This document shows, one piece after another, positions 19,781-29,864 of a DNA stretch of 64,000 bases (its first letter is position 1; every line of letters starts with the position of its first letter). A program made the translations under genes and the position numbers. Below the pieces are notes generated by a model that was given only the letters and a program-made list of their open reading frames with translations, ran no database searches and had not been told where the DNA came from. Source of the stretch: Robbsia sp. KACC 23696 (GTDB lineage Bacteria > Pseudomonadota > Gammaproteobacteria > Burkholderiales > Burkholderiaceae); assembly GCF_039852015.1 (NCBI RefSeq), contig NZ_CP156626.1, positions 1,460,249 through 1,524,248 of the forward strand, in the 5' to 3' direction.

Positions 19781-21220
19781 ATGCGAATCTACGACGAAAT
19801 GCAGGAGAACGGCGCCGCTGAGGGGGGCGCCACGGAGGCGGGCGGGGCGATTCGTCCCCACTACGAGCGCTTCCAGCGCTGGCTGAAGTCGCAGCCAGCC
19901 GAAACCATCGCCCGAAAACGGGCGGAGTCGGATCTGCTGTTCCGGCGCGTGGGCATCACCTTCGCGATGAACGGCGATCTGCAGGGCACCGAGCGGGTCA
20001 TTCCGTTCGACATGATTCCTCGCATCATTCCAGGGCACGAATGGCGCCGGCTCGAAGCGGGACTGCGCCAGCGCGTCAAGGCGCTCAATCTGTTCATCCA
20101 CGACATCTACCACGAGGCGCAAATCGTCAAGGCGGGGATCGTTCCGGCGGAACAGGTCTTCACCAATGCCCAATATCGTCCCGAGATGCAAGGGGTGGAT
20201 GTTCCTTTGGGCATCTACGCGCATATCGCCGGCGTCGACGTCGTGCGCAATGGCGACGACGGCGAGTTCTATGTCCTGGAGGACAATCTCCGTGTCCCTT
20301 CCGGTGTCTCGTACATGCTCGAGAACCGGAAGATGATGATGCGGTTGTTTCCGGAGCTGTTCGTACAGAACCGCGTGGCGCCGGTCGCGCATTATCCGGA
20401 TCTGTTGCTCGAGACGCTGCGCTCGGTGGCGCCGCCGGGCGTCGATGACCCGGTCGTCGTCGTGCTGACGCCGGGCATGTACAACTCGGCCTATTTCGAA
20501 CACTCGTTCCTGGCACAGCAGATGGGCGTCGAGCTCGTCGAAGGCAAGGACCTGTTCACCGAAGACAATTACGTCTTCATGCGCACCACGCAGGGGCCGC
20601 GTCGGGTCGATGTGATCTACCGGCGAATCGATGACGATTTTCTGGATCCGTTGGGTTTCCGTCCCGATTCGGCGCTGGGGGTGCCGGGCTTGCTGACGTC
20701 TTATCGTGCGGGCAAGGTGGTGCTGGCGAACGCGATGGGTACCGGTATCGCCGATGACAAGTCGATCTATCCGTATGTCCCGGACATGATCGCGTTTTAT
20801 CTGAACGAGGCGCCGATTCTGAAGAACGTGCCGACGTTCCAATGCCGCAAGCCCGATGATCTCGCGTATACGCTGGCGCACCTGCCGGAGTTGGTGGTGA
20901 AGGAAGTCCATGGCGCGGGAGGCTATGGGATGCTGGTCGGACCGGCATCGACGCGTGAGGAAATCGAGACGTTCCGCGCCTTGCTGCTCGCCAAACCGGC
21001 CGGCTATATCGCCCAGCCGACGCTGTCGTTGTCGGCCTGTCCGACCTTCGTCGATAGCGGTATCGCGCCACGCCATATCGATTTGCGGCCCTTCGTCCTG
21101 TCGGGTCGCGATGTGACGATGGTGGCCGGTGGTCTGACGCGCGTGGCACTGAAAGAGGGATCGCTGGTTGTCAACTCGTCGCAGGGCGGCGGGACGAAGG
21201 ATACCTGGATGGTGGATTGA
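19781..21220 (+). CDS. Circularly permuted ATP-grasp protein (type 2)
   Basis: A 479-residue member of the circularly permuted ATP-grasp family (formerly DUF404/DUF407), thought to form peptide or amide bonds; no product is known for this branch. Recognisable segments are FHRVGITFA-like FRRVGITFA, ERVIPFDMIPRIIP, NLFIHDIYHEAQI, NAQYRPEMQGVDVP, FYVLEDNLRVPSGVSYMLEN and the C-terminal VVKEVHGAGGYGMLVGP. I placed the start at MRIYDEM because AAAGG lies 7 bases upstream and relatives begin this way; ATGs at 19748 and 19763 are alternatives. It is the first gene of a four-gene cluster with alpha-E, transglutaminase-like and Anbu genes, an association known from comparative genomics. Confidence 0.9.
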   Translation: MRIYDEMQENGAAEGGATEAGGAIRPHYERFQRWLKSQPAETIARKRAESDLLFRRVGITFAMNGDLQGTERVIPFDMIPRIIPGHEWRRLEAGLRQRVKALNLFIHDIYHEAQIVKAGIVPAEQVFTNAQYRPEMQGVDVPLGIYAHIAGVDVVRNGDDGEFYVLEDNLRVPSGVSYMLENRKMMMRLFPELFVQNRVAPVAHYPDLLLETLRSVAPPGVDDPVVVVLTPGMYNSAYFEHSFLAQQMGVELVEGKDLFTEDNYVFMRTTQGPRRVDVIYRRIDDDFLDPLGFRPDSALGVPGLLTSYRAGKVVLANAMGTGIADDKSIYPYVPDMIAFYLNEAPILKNVPTFQCRKPDDLAYTLAHLPELVVKEVHGAGGYGMLVGPASTREEIETFRALLLAKPAGYIAQPTLSLSACPTFVDSGIAPRHIDLRPFVLSGRDVTMVAGGLTRVALKEGSLVVNSSQGGGTKDTWMVD

Positions 21221-21338
21221 TCCGATTCGGGGCGCTGCCGTGCCATCGTGCCGCAGGCCCGTTTCGCTAAGCGCGCTGTCCTCGGTCGGCACGCGCAATC
21301 CTTCGCAACGACAAAGCATAAAGACAGGGAAGACGACC

Positions 21339-22292
21339 ATGCTAAGCCGAACGGCGGATCATTTGTTCTGGATGGCGCGTTACATGGAACGCGCGGAAAA
21401 CACGGCGCGGATGCTGGACATCCATATGAAGGGTGCGTTGTTGCCGCAGACGCCAGAAGCGGAGGCCGAGGCGCAACGCGAGATGCTTCGTATCTCGGAA
21501 TTGGAGGGTGCGTTCGCGGAGCGTCATGGTGATGCGCCGCCGACCTCGGCGGCAGTCCTCGAATTCATGGTCGCCGATGCGTCCAATTCGTCGAGCATCC
21601 GCTCCTGCCTGTTTGCCGCGCGTGAAAACGCGCGCGCGGTGCGCGGCTCCTTGACCACCGAGAGTTGGGAGACGCTGAATTTCACCTGGCTAGACTTCGC
21701 CGATCGCCTAAAGAACGGCGAGTTGATGGCGAACCCGGACGCCTTGTTCGAGTGGGTCAAATACCGCTCGCATCTGACGCGTGGCGTGGTGTCGGCCACG
21801 GCGCTGAAAGACGATGCGCTGTATTTCATCCAGCTCGGCACCTTCCTCGAGCGCGCCGACAATACCGCGCGGATTCTGGATGTACGGTTGTCCGACAGCA
21901 CCTTGACCCGCGATAACGCGCGGCAGTTGGAAGACTTCTATTACTGGACGTCGGTGCTGAGTTCGGTGTCGGCGCTGGAGATTTATCGAAAGGTGTACCG
22001 GGATGTCGTAACCCCGTCGCGCGTGGTCGAGTTGATGATCCTCAATGCGCAGATGCCGCGATCGTTGCTGGCATCGCTCGATGTCGTCTGCGAGATGCTG
22101 GCGTTGTTGCGGACGCCGGGCTCGGCCGATTGCGAGCGCTTTGCCGGAAAGCTGCGCGCCGATCTGGTGTACACCGATATCCAGCAGATCTACGCCACCG
22201 GGTTGCACACCTATTTGACCCAATTCTTGAAACACGTCGATGAATTGGGCATGCGCGTCATGCGCACCTATTTGATGTTGCCACTGGTCTGA
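21339..22292 (+). CDS. Alpha-E domain protein
   Basis: A 317-residue all-helical protein of the alpha-E family. It starts MLSRTADHLFWMARYMERAENTARML, a near-universal beginning for the family, and repeats the ERADNTARILD theme near residue 170. No catalytic residues are known; it is thought to work with the upstream ATP-grasp protein, to which it is fused in some bacteria. An AGGGA lies about 10 bases before the ATG. An upstream open frame was discarded because the family start is so clear. The downstream gene begins 18 bases after the stop, so the two are almost certainly co-transcribed. Confidence 0.9.
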   Translation: MLSRTADHLFWMARYMERAENTARMLDIHMKGALLPQTPEAEAEAQREMLRISELEGAFAERHGDAPPTSAAVLEFMVADASNSSSIRSCLFAARENARAVRGSLTTESWETLNFTWLDFADRLKNGELMANPDALFEWVKYRSHLTRGVVSATALKDDALYFIQLGTFLERADNTARILDVRLSDSTLTRDNARQLEDFYYWTSVLSSVSALEIYRKVYRDVVTPSRVVELMILNAQMPRSLLASLDVVCEMLALLRTPGSADCERFAGKLRADLVYTDIQQIYATGLHTYLTQFLKHVDELGMRVMRTYLMLPLV

Positions 22293-22310
22293 GCGACAGG
22301 AGACGGAACC

Positions 22311-23186
22311 ATGCAGTTGAATATTCGTCACGATACGCGCTACCACTATGCCACGCCGGTCCAGTACTCGATCCAGCAACTGCGCCTGACGCCGGAGACG
22401 AATAGTGCGCAACATGTGCGTCACTGGTCGATCGATGCGCCCGGCAAGCTCGACGCCACGCGCGACGCCTATGGCAATGTATTGCACACGCTGGTGTTGA
22501 ACCGGCCGCACGACCAGATTGTGTTCGCCGTCAGCGGCGAGGTGGAGACAGTGCCGCTGCGCGACGGCTGGTTGTCGGACGGCCCCGGGCGCATCCCGAT
22601 CGAACACTACACTTGCGCCACGCCGCTGACGGAGGCCGACGATCCGATTCGTGCGCTGGCGCATGCGCAGCGGACATTGAAGACGCCGTCGGATCTGCTT
22701 GCCTTGGCCGAGTCGATTTCGGGACGGGTGCGCTATATGCCCGGGATCACGATGGTCACCAGCACCGCGGCCCAGGCGCTGGCGCTGGGGAATGGCGTAT
22801 GCCAGGACCACGCGCATCTGATGTTGGCCTGCTGCCGCCAATTGGGCGTGCCGGCGCGCTACGTGAGCGGCTATATCGATCCGGGCGATGTCCCGCACGC
22901 GGCCAGTCATGCCTGGGTCGATGTCTGGCTCGACGGTGGCCCTCAGGGCGCCGGCTGGGTGACGGTCGATGTCACGCACGCGGTATTCGCCAGCGAGCGG
23001 TATTGTCGCCTTGCCGTGGCCCGCGATTTTCAGCCGGCGTCCCCGGTGCGCGGCTCTCGCATCGGCGGTCGAGATGAAACACTTGATGTATCAGTGTTTG
23101 TCGATGTCAACGGCACCCCCCGCAACGGATCCGATTCTGGCCTCGGCAATGGAATGGCGGCCAGCGTCGGCATGGCGCAACAGTGA
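22311..23186 (+). CDS. Transglutaminase-like cysteine protease family protein
   Basis: A 291-residue protein with the bacterial transglutaminase N-terminal beta domain (starting MQLNIRHDTRYHYATPV) and a transglutaminase core. The catalytic triad is visible as Cys164 in GNGVCQDHAHL, His200 in SHAWVDVW and Asp220 in VTVDVTH. Members probably cleave or form amide bonds; the substrate is unknown and may be the peptide made by the ATP-grasp partner. An AGGAG Shine-Dalgarno precedes the ATG. The C-terminal 50 residues are Gly/Ser-rich and poorly conserved. No signal peptide is present. Confidence 0.9.
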   Translation: MQLNIRHDTRYHYATPVQYSIQQLRLTPETNSAQHVRHWSIDAPGKLDATRDAYGNVLHTLVLNRPHDQIVFAVSGEVETVPLRDGWLSDGPGRIPIEHYTCATPLTEADDPIRALAHAQRTLKTPSDLLALAESISGRVRYMPGITMVTSTAAQALALGNGVCQDHAHLMLACCRQLGVPARYVSGYIDPGDVPHAASHAWVDVWLDGGPQGAGWVTVDVTHAVFASERYCRLAVARDFQPASPVRGSRIGGRDETLDVSVFVDVNGTPRNGSDSGLGNGMAASVGMAQQ

Positions 23187-23283
23187 TCGTCACCGAACGC
23201 AGGGTGTGACACATCGCGTCGGTAAGCTGCCTGTCTGCCGCCGTACAATGATTGATCGAATGTTGGCGGTGAGGTAGGCGGAA

Positions 23284-24330
23284 ATGACATATTGTGTGGC
23301 GCTGTGTGTGGATGAGGGCTTGGTCTTCCTGTCCGACACGCGCACCAATGCGGGCGTGGACAATGTCAGCGCGGCCCGAAAAATGGCGGTATTCGAGCAG
23401 CCCGGGGACCGGGTGCTCACGCTGCTGTGCGCCGGAAATCTGGCGTTGACTCAGTCGGTCGTCCAGCGTTTGACCGAAGGGGCTTCGGTCGAGGTAGTCC
23501 AGGATGCGGGGCGCGCAGCGGGGCAGGGAGCATGCCTCGACAGCGCTGCGAACAGCCATGCGGCCGACGTGCGCGTTGCATCCGCGCAACGGACGAACGT
23601 CCCCGCCGCGGACGCGGCAGGAGCTGCGCCGGCGGCCACGTTATGGACCGCGTCGTCGATGGTGGAAGCGGCGCGCGTCGTCGGGCAGGCGGTGCGCGAC
23701 GTGTTCAAGCGCGATGCACAGGCCCTGTCGGATTTTCATGTCGAATTCAATTGCAGCTTCATTCTGGGCGGCCAGATCGGCACGCAGAAGCCGCGGTTGT
23801 TCATGATCTATGCGGCCGGCAACTTCGTCGAATCGACCGATGCCTGTCCGTTTTTTCAGATCGGCGAATCGAAATACGGCAAACCGATCATCGACCGCGT
23901 GGTCACGCCCAAGACGTCGCTGGACGAAGCGGCCAAGTGCGCGTTGATCTCGATGGATTCGACGCTGCGCTCGAATCTGTCGGTCGGGCTGCCGCTCGAT
24001 TTGCTGGTCTACGAACGCGATGCGTTGCGGGTCAGCCGCTTTGCCGTGCTCGACCAGGACAATGCCTACTACCAAATGATCCACCGTAGCTGGGGCGAGC
24101 GTCTGCGCCAGGTCTTCGGCGAAATTCCCAACCCGGTCTGGACCGATGTCGCGAGCGCGCCGTTTCATGAACGGCTCGATGGAGGCGTGAGTCAGGCGCT
24201 GCGCTCGCATACCGGACGCGGGGGGCAGGACGGCGCCGTGCCGGCCGGTGCGCACGCCAGCGGCGAAGCGGACAGTGCCCCGGCGCAGACCCTCGCGCAA
24301 TCCGATCAGGAACCACCGGTTCAGTACTGA
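23284..24330 (+). CDS. Anbu, proteasome-like bacterial protease subunit
   Basis: A 348-residue Ntn-hydrolase of the Anbu (bacterial proteasome homologue) family. MTYCVALCVDEGLVF... gives the catalytic Thr at position 2 after Met removal, with Asp18 in SDTR and Lys33 in RKM as supporting residues, and NAGVDNVS is the usual follow-on. Typical Anbu proteins are about 240-250 residues. This one is longer because of an Ala-rich insertion near residues 76-117 and a hydrophilic extension of about 60 residues after NPVWTD. A GAGGTAGGCGGA ribosome site lies directly upstream. It closes the ATP-grasp/alpha-E/transglutaminase cluster, the standard neighbourhood for Anbu. Whether the insertion permits ring assembly is unknown. 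Confidence 0.9.
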   Translation: MTYCVALCVDEGLVFLSDTRTNAGVDNVSAARKMAVFEQPGDRVLTLLCAGNLALTQSVVQRLTEGASVEVVQDAGRAAGQGACLDSAANSHAADVRVASAQRTNVPAADAAGAAPAATLWTASSMVEAARVVGQAVRDVFKRDAQALSDFHVEFNCSFILGGQIGTQKPRLFMIYAAGNFVESTDACPFFQIGESKYGKPIIDRVVTPKTSLDEAAKCALISMDSTLRSNLSVGLPLDLLVYERDALRVSRFAVLDQDNAYYQMIHRSWGERLRQVFGEIPNPVWTDVASAPFHERLDGGVSQALRSHTGRGGQDGAVPAGAHASGEADSAPAQTLAQSDQEPPVQY

Positions 24331-24390
24331 TCGTTCGGGAGCGGGTACAATCCGCCCATTCCGAAACACTTTGATCACGCTATCGCTGCC

Positions 24391-25638
24391 ATGAGCCAAT
24401 TGCCGAACGCCTCCGCCCCGTCGTCCCCCGCCTTGCCTGCGCTCGGCACGCCGCTGAGCGGGTCCGCGTTGCGGGTCATGCTGCTCGGTTCCGGGGAACT
24501 GGGCAAGGAAGTCGTTATCGCATTGCAGCGGCTGGGCGTCGAGGTCATCGCCGTCGATCGCTATCCGAATGCGCCGGCGCATCAGGTCGCGCATCGCTCG
24601 CACGTCATCGCGATGACGGACGGTGCCGCCCTGCGTGCCTTGGTCGAAGCCGAGCGTCCGCATCTGATCGTCCCGGAAATCGAGGCGATCGCGACCGATA
24701 CGCTCGCTGAAATCGAGCGGGATGGCCTGGCGCGCGTCGTGCCGACCGCGCGCGCGACGCAATTGACGATGAATCGCGAAGGCATCCGCCGCCTGGCCGC
24801 CGAGGAACTGGCGCTGCCGACGTCGCCGTATGCTTTCGCCGATACCCGCGAAGCATTGGAAGCGGCGATCAATGCCGGCATCGGTTATCCCTGCGTAGTG
24901 AAGCCGGTGATGTCGTCGTCGGGCAAGGGACAGTCGGTCCTGCGCTCCGCCGCCGATCTGGACAGCGCCTGGCAATACGCGATGGCGGGTGGTCGCGTGG
25001 CGGGCACCCGCATCATCGTCGAGGGCTTCATCGATTTCGACTATGAAATCACGCAATTGACGGTGCGTGCGGTGGGTGCCTCGGGCGGTGTCGAAACCTT
25101 CTTCTGCGAGCCGATCGGACACCGCCAGGTGGATGGCGACTACGTCGAGTCCTGGCAGCCGCAGCCGATGAGCCCGGTGGCCTTGGCCAAGGCACGCGAT
25201 CTGTCGCACAAGGTCACCGAGGCACTGGGCGGCTCTGGTCTGTTCGGGGTGGAAGCGTTCGTGAAGGGCGACGACGTCTGGTTCTCCGAAGTCAGCCCGC
25301 GCCCGCACGATACCGGTCTGGTCACGCTCTGCACGCAGCGCTACTCGGAATTCGATTTGCATGCACGGGCGATTCTGGGTCTGCCGGTGGATCCTTCGCT
25401 GCGCGAAGTGGGTGCGTCGGCGGTGATTTATGGCGGCATGGAAGCGGAAGGCATCGTCTACGACGGCTTGGTCGACGCCTTGAAGGTGCCGGGCGCGGAC
25501 TTGCGTCTGTTCGGCAAGCCGGAAAGCTTCAAGAAGCGACGCATGGGCGTGGCCGTCGCCACCGGTGCGACTACCGACGAGGCGCGTGAGCGCGCCCGTG
25601 CGGCGGCGGCGTGCGTGAAACCCAGGCGCGCCGATTGA
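24391..25638 (+). CDS. purT: Formate-dependent phosphoribosylglycinamide formyltransferase 2
   Basis: A 415-residue ATP-grasp enzyme that formylates GAR with formate and ATP, the folate-independent third step of purine synthesis. Motifs are [11 protein letters not shown] near residue 31 (substrate-binding P-loop-like turn), [32 protein letters not shown] (ATP-binding loop) and [10 protein letters not shown] near the catalytic metals. The N-terminal 25 residues are Pro/Ser-rich and longer than in E. coli (392). A TACAAT at 24346-24351 lies 39 bases before the ATG. The gene is alone between Anbu and rhlE. purD, which makes its substrate, is elsewhere in this window. Confidence 0.96.
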   Translation: MSQLPNASAPSSPALPALGTPLSGSALRVMLLGSGELGKEVVIALQRLGVEVIAVDRYPNAPAHQVAHRSHVIAMTDGAALRALVEAERPHLIVPEIEAIATDTLAEIERDGLARVVPTARATQLTMNREGIRRLAAEELALPTSPYAFADTREALEAAINAGIGYPCVVKPVMSSSGKGQSVLRSAADLDSAWQYAMAGGRVAGTRIIVEGFIDFDYEITQLTVRAVGASGGVETFFCEPIGHRQVDGDYVESWQPQPMSPVALAKARDLSHKVTEALGGSGLFGVEAFVKGDDVWFSEVSPRPHDTGLVTLCTQRYSEFDLHARAILGLPVDPSLREVGASAVIYGGMEAEGIVYDGLVDALKVPGADLRLFGKPESFKKRRMGVAVATGATTDEARERARAAAACVKPRRAD

Positions 25639-25684
25639 TCGGCATCGGCGAATACCCGCGCTCGCAAGTATTTGAAAATGCCGG

Positions 25685-25693
25685 TGTTACAAT
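25685..25693 (+). promoter_or_regulatory. Extended -10 promoter upstream of rhlE
   Basis: TGTTACAAT is an extended -10 element (TG, one base, TACAAT). It lies in the gap after purT, about 150 bases before the rhlE start codon. No -35 at standard spacing is seen, as is usual for extended -10 promoters. Confidence 0.4.
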
Positions 25694-25842
25694 AGCGGCA
25701 TATCCCGCATGCCGACGGCATGCCCGCGCCCATCCGGCTGGATGGCGCGCAATTTCGATGATTTCAGGGCCGGCGCCGATCTTTTCTCGCTTCGACTGTG
25801 AAGCGTCTCCGATCCACCGCTGACCGCCCGATACCTATTTCC

Positions 25843-27645
25843 ATGTCCGAGTCAGGAACCTTTCCGGCCCACGGCAACGGCGAATCTGCCGCGCCGTCCG
25901 AGGCCAGTCCCGCGAATGCCGTATCCACGACGTCCGCATCGAATACCCCGTCCGCCTTGCCCGAATTCTCCGCTTCCCCCACGCCGTCGGCCGCTTCGCC
26001 CGCGTCGCCACCGCCGCGCGATGACACTGCGTCCGTTGCTTCCGTTACGTCCGCCGACGCTGCGCCAGCCGCCGAGTCGGCCCCGACCCTCGAGACGCCC
26101 GTCGCCATCGTGCCTGCCGCTGTGCCGGACGATATGACATTCGCGACCTTCGGTCTGCACGCGAAGATCCTGAGGGCGGTGACCGAGCAAGGCTATACCA
26201 AGCCGACGCCGATTCAGGCGCGGGCGATTCCGGTCGTGCTGGCGGGCAGCGATCTGATGGGCGCGGCGCAGACCGGAACCGGCAAGACCGCCAGTTTCTC
26301 GCTGCCGATCATCGAACGGCTGATGCCGCATGCGAACAGCAGCACGTCGCCGGCACGGCATCCGGTGCGGGCCTTGATCCTGACGCCCACGCGTGAGTTG
26401 GCCGATCAGGTCGCCGACAACGTCGCGGCCTATGCCAAGCATACGGACCTGCGCAGTCTGGTCGTTTTCGGCGGCATCGACATGCAGGGGCAGGCTCAAG
26501 CGCTGCGCGGCGGCGTCGAGATTCTCGTCGCGACGCCAGGCCGACTGCTCGATCACGTGCAGCAGAAAAACGTCCAGTTGGGGCAAGTCCAGATGCTGGT
26601 GCTCGACGAGGCGGACCGGATGCTCGATATGGGCTTCCTGCCGGACTTGCAGCGCATCCTGAACCTGTTGCCGGCCGGCCGTCAGACGCTGCTGTTTTCG
26701 GCGACGTTCTCGAACGACATCAAGAAGCTCGCCGCCACCTATCTGACCGATCCGACGACGATCGAAGTCGCCCGAAACGCCACGGCGACGAATGTTCGTC
26801 AGATCCTGTTCGAAGTCGACGAAGCCGACAAGCCGCGGGCGGTGACGCAACTGATTCGCGAGCGCGATCTAAAGCAGGTCATCGTGTTCTGCAACAGCAA
26901 GCTAGGGGCGGGGCGCCTTGCGCGGACGCTCGAAGGCGACGGCATCATCGCCTCCGCCATTCACGGCGACAAGTCGCAGACGGAGCGGATGCAGGCGCTG
27001 GAGTCCTTCAAGAAGGGCACGCTGACGGCCTTGGTCGCGACCGATGTCGCCGCGCGCGGTCTCGATGTCACCGATCTCCCGGCCGTGATCAACTACGATC
27101 TGCCGTTCAACGCCGAAGATTATGTGCACCGTATCGGCCGGACCGGCCGTGCCGGAGCGTCGGGCGATGCCTTGTCGCTCTGCTCCGCGAAAGATCTGCG
27201 TCTGCTCGCAGATATCGAGCGGTTGATCGAGCGGCCGCTCGAACGCGCAGCGCTGACCTTGCCCGCACGACGCGAACGCGGTGAACGCAGTGAACGAAGC
27301 GAGCGTGACGGCGAGCGTCGCGGTGAACGGGATGCACGCCCTAGCGCGAGCCGCGACACGCCGCGTGATGGCGCCGACAGCCGCGCCCGTCGCGATGCCA
27401 CGCCCGGCTATCCCAATCGCGGTATCTACGGCGATGCCGCTAGCCGTGGCGCGGATCGCCGCCCGCGTCGCTCGGCACCGATCGACGATATCTTCACCCG
27501 TCCGTACGAGCCCTCGGTCAAGCCGGCCGATTTCGAGAAATCGTCATCGTCGTCGGACGCGTCCGAGTCGAACAAGCGCGCGGCGGCAAAGCGTCCGCTG
27601 GCGGCCTTGCTCGGTGGCTTGGGCATGCCCCGCAAGCCTGACTGA
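25843..27645 (+). CDS. rhlE: DEAD-box ATP-dependent RNA helicase, RhlE type
   Basis: A 600-residue RNA helicase of ribosome assembly or RNA turnover. After a Ser/Pro/Ala-rich N-terminal tail of about 90 residues come the Q-motif (GYTKPTPIQ), AQTGTGKT, PTRELADQV, TPGRLLDH, DEAD, SAT and the second-domain motifs ARGLDV and HRIGRTGR. The C-terminal 130 residues are Arg/Glu/Ser/Asp-rich with repeated RSER-type units and are probably an RNA-binding tail. The N-terminal extension is unusually long, since RhlE normally starts close to the Q-motif. The ATG at 25843 (MSESGT) was chosen over an upstream GTG at 25798. It converges on gluQ. Confidence 0.92.
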   Translation: MSESGTFPAHGNGESAAPSEASPANAVSTTSASNTPSALPEFSASPTPSAASPASPPPRDDTASVASVTSADAAPAAESAPTLETPVAIVPAAVPDDMTFATFGLHAKILRAVTEQGYTKPTPIQARAIPVVLAGSDLMGAAQTGTGKTASFSLPIIERLMPHANSSTSPARHPVRALILTPTRELADQVADNVAAYAKHTDLRSLVVFGGIDMQGQAQALRGGVEILVATPGRLLDHVQQKNVQLGQVQMLVLDEADRMLDMGFLPDLQRILNLLPAGRQTLLFSATFSNDIKKLAATYLTDPTTIEVARNATATNVRQILFEVDEADKPRAVTQLIRERDLKQVIVFCNSKLGAGRLARTLEGDGIIASAIHGDKSQTERMQALESFKKGTLTALVATDVAARGLDVTDLPAVINYDLPFNAEDYVHRIGRTGRAGASGDALSLCSAKDLRLLADIERLIERPLERAALTLPARRERGERSERSERDGERRGERDARPSASRDTPRDGADSRARRDATPGYPNRGIYGDAASRGADRRPRRSAPIDDIFTRPYEPSVKPADFEKSSSSSDASESNKRAAAKRPLAALLGGLGMPRKPD

Positions 27646-27718
27646 GCGTCCATCGGGCAGCGGGCGCTGGCGGGATCCTTGCTGTCGGGCCGGCGGCCGC
27701 TGCCGCCAGGCTGTCGTT

Positions 27719-28774
27719 TTACCGCGGAACGGCAGGTGGGGCGCCCGCATCGACGAAGCGCTGCCGCCAGGCGGACAGCGCCTGCTGTAACAGCGCGGTT
27801 CGCGGCGCCGCTTTCCCCTCGATTTTCCCCTCTGCGACATCACGCGCTGCCGATCGCGTGCCGACCATTGCCGTTGGCCCGGCATGCGCGTCCAGCGCCG
27901 GAATCGTCGGCAACTGCATTCGGGTTTGCAGGTAACGCAAGGCATCGCGTAGCGCAGCGTCGATGCCGGCTGGGTCTCGCGGCAATGCCAGTGCGCCGGT
28001 TTGCTTGCTGAGCTTGTCGCCGTGGGCGTCGTTCAGGACGGGCACGTGCAGATAGCGCGGCGTTGGCAGGCCGAGGCACTGCTGCAGATAGATCTGCCGT
28101 GGCGTGGAGTCGAGCAGATCGGCGCCGCGCACGATATCGGTTACACCGGCCTCGGCGTCGTCGACGACGACCGCCAGTTGATAGGCCCACAGGCCGTCCC
28201 CGCGCAGCAAGGCAAAGTCGCCGACCTCGGACGACAGATCCTGCGAGACCGTGCCGTGAAAGCGATCGGTGAAACCGAATCGGGCAGCGGGACCGTCCGG
28301 GACGCGCAGGCGCCATGCGCGCGGTGCGCGCCCTTGTAGCCCGTCGCGACAGGTGCCGGGGTAGGCCAACGTCGCGTGGCGTCGATGTACCGACGATTGC
28401 GCCAAGGCCTCGGCGATTTCCCGGCGCGTGCAGCCGCATGGGTAGACCAAGCCGGCTTGCTGCAGTTGCGCGAATGCGGCTGCGTAAGCGGCATCGCGGT
28501 CACGCTGCCAGACGGGCGGCGCATCGGCGTGTAATCCGTATGCTGCCAGTGTCTCCAAAATGTCATGGTCGGCGCCCGGCACCGTGCGTGGCCGATCCAC
28601 GTCCTCGATCCGTACCAGCCATATGCCGTCGTGCGCTTTCGCATCCAGCCAACTGGCCAGCGCGCTGATCAGGGAGCCGGCATGCAGGGGGCCGGTAGGA
28701 GAGGGCGCGAACCGTCCGCAATAGGCGGGTGCCGCGGCGCGGGGGCGATCCGCCGGCTTATTCGGCTCAGTCAA
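27719..28774 (-). CDS. gluQ: Glutamyl-Q tRNA(Asp) synthetase
   Basis: A 351-residue truncated glutamyl-tRNA synthetase that attaches Glu to queuosine-34 of tRNA-Asp. The HIGH-like site is [12 protein letters not shown], the zinc-binding CGCTRRE follows near the middle, and the KMSKS-like loop is [10 protein letters not shown]. The anticodon-binding domain of GluRS is missing, as expected for GluQ. No ATG lies near the conserved start. I propose a TTG start (28774) because GGAG lies 8 bases upstream; a GTG 24 bases earlier is possible. The C-terminal part is slightly longer than the usual 290-310. It is transcribed from the same strand as trhO, whose stop lies 37 bases before this start. Confidence 0.9.
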   Translation of the reverse strand: MTEPNKPADRPRAAAPAYCGRFAPSPTGPLHAGSLISALASWLDAKAHDGIWLVRIEDVDRPRTVPGADHDILETLAAYGLHADAPPVWQRDRDAAYAAAFAQLQQAGLVYPCGCTRREIAEALAQSSVHRRHATLAYPGTCRDGLQGRAPRAWRLRVPDGPAARFGFTDRFHGTVSQDLSSEVGDFALLRGDGLWAYQLAVVVDDAEAGVTDIVRGADLLDSTPRQIYLQQCLGLPTPRYLHVPVLNDAHGDKLSKQTGALALPRDPAGIDAALRDALRYLQTRMQLPTIPALDAHAGPTAMVGTRSAARDVAEGKIEGKAAPRTALLQQALSAWRQRFVDAGAPPAVPR

Positions 28775-28811
28775 ATCCCGGCTCCTCTGTTGCACCCATC
28801 GTCCGAGCGAG

Positions 28812-29660
28812 TCAGCGGCTGGCCGTGTTCGTCGTCGAGCCCGTGGCCGGTGCCGTTGCCGACGCGCTGGAACGCGAAGCGGTCGTCTCCGCATTGCCGG
28901 TCTGGGCGGCGTCGGGCCCGGCGGTAGGCTGCAGCGTCGGCGTCAGCGCCTCGCGTTCATCGAAGACGAAGCAGGCGCCGTTGTAATGGTCGCCGCCGAC
29001 ATGCTCGAAATAGCCCAGAATGCCGCCCTCGAGTTGATACACGTGCGAAATGCCGGTGTTGGCCATATGGATCGCAGCCTTCTCGCAGCGAATGCCTCCG
29101 GTGCAGAACGAGACCACGGTCTTGCCGTCAAAGGTCTGCCGATGGCTCTCCACCGCATCGGGGAAATCGCCGAATTTCTCCAGTCGCCAATCAATTGCGC
29201 CTTCAAATGTTCCGTGATCGATCTCGAAACCGTTGCGCGTATCGAGCAGCACCACCGGTCGGCCGTCGTCGTCCTGTCCCCGATCGAGCCAGGTGCGGAG
29301 CGTTTCCGGCGACACCGACGGCGCGCGTCCCGCTTCGGGGCGGATCGTCGGATGCCGCATCGTGATGATCTCGCGCTTCAGCTTGACCAGCATGCGTTTG
29401 AATGGCTGGTCGTCGGAGTGGCTAATCTTGACCGTCAGCGGCGCGAGCTTGCCCTCGAACAGGGGATCGTCGCGCAGATAGGCGAGCAGCGCGTCGGTCT
29501 GCGCCTGCTCGCCGGCGATGAAGAGATTGATTCCTTCCGGCGACAGCAGGATCGTCCCCCGCAGTTGCAAGGCGTCGCAGCGCTCGCGTAGCGGAGCACG
29601 CCACGCGGCAGGATCCGGGATGGAGACGAAAAGATAGCCGGCCAGATTGACGATACGCAT
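28812..29660 (-). CDS. trhO: tRNA uridine(34) hydroxylase (rhodanese-related TrhO)
   Basis: A 282-residue protein that hydroxylates U34 of certain tRNAs to ho5U using O2. It starts [14 protein letters not shown] and contains [13 protein letters not shown], then [10 protein letters not shown] and the rhodanese domain with [13 protein letters not shown] and the active-site loop [10 protein letters not shown]. Both features are diagnostic for TrhO (YceA). The C-terminal 35 residues are Thr/Ala/Ser-rich and not conserved. The start was moved to the family N-terminus; the longer open frame upstream is shadow sequence. It is followed on the minus strand by gluQ, another tRNA-modification gene, so the pair is probably one transcript. 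Confidence 0.93.
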   Translation of the reverse strand: MRIVNLAGYLFVSIPDPAAWRAPLRERCDALQLRGTILLSPEGINLFIAGEQAQTDALLAYLRDDPLFEGKLAPLTVKISHSDDQPFKRMLVKLKREIITMRHPTIRPEAGRAPSVSPETLRTWLDRGQDDDGRPVVLLDTRNGFEIDHGTFEGAIDWRLEKFGDFPDAVESHRQTFDGKTVVSFCTGGIRCEKAAIHMANTGISHVYQLEGGILGYFEHVGGDHYNGACFVFDEREALTPTLQPTAGPDAAQTGNAETTASRSSASATAPATGSTTNTASR

Positions 29661-29851
29661 CGGAGAGGAACAGAAATCAGGACTTAATCCGGCATTATCT
29701 CGCAACCGGGCCGCGCACGGGCGGGAATGGGCCGCCCGCAGACGTGGCGCGGCGCACTGGCGACGCATCGGCTGCCGCGGGGCAGGCGCGTCGTCCGCCC
29801 CGCGCGTCACCGCTTGTAACTGAAATTGTGTTCCCGGTTTTCCGTGGCAGG

Positions 29852-29857
29852 TACAAT
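29852..29857 (+). promoter_or_regulatory. -10 element TACAAT at the dnaE start
   Basis: TACAAT ends 7 bases before the dnaE ATG, so the transcript would start at or within a base or two of the start codon. No clear -35 element is present. The same geometry is seen at the flavoprotein gene at 7254. Confidence 0.35.
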
Positions 29858-29864
29858 ACGCGGT

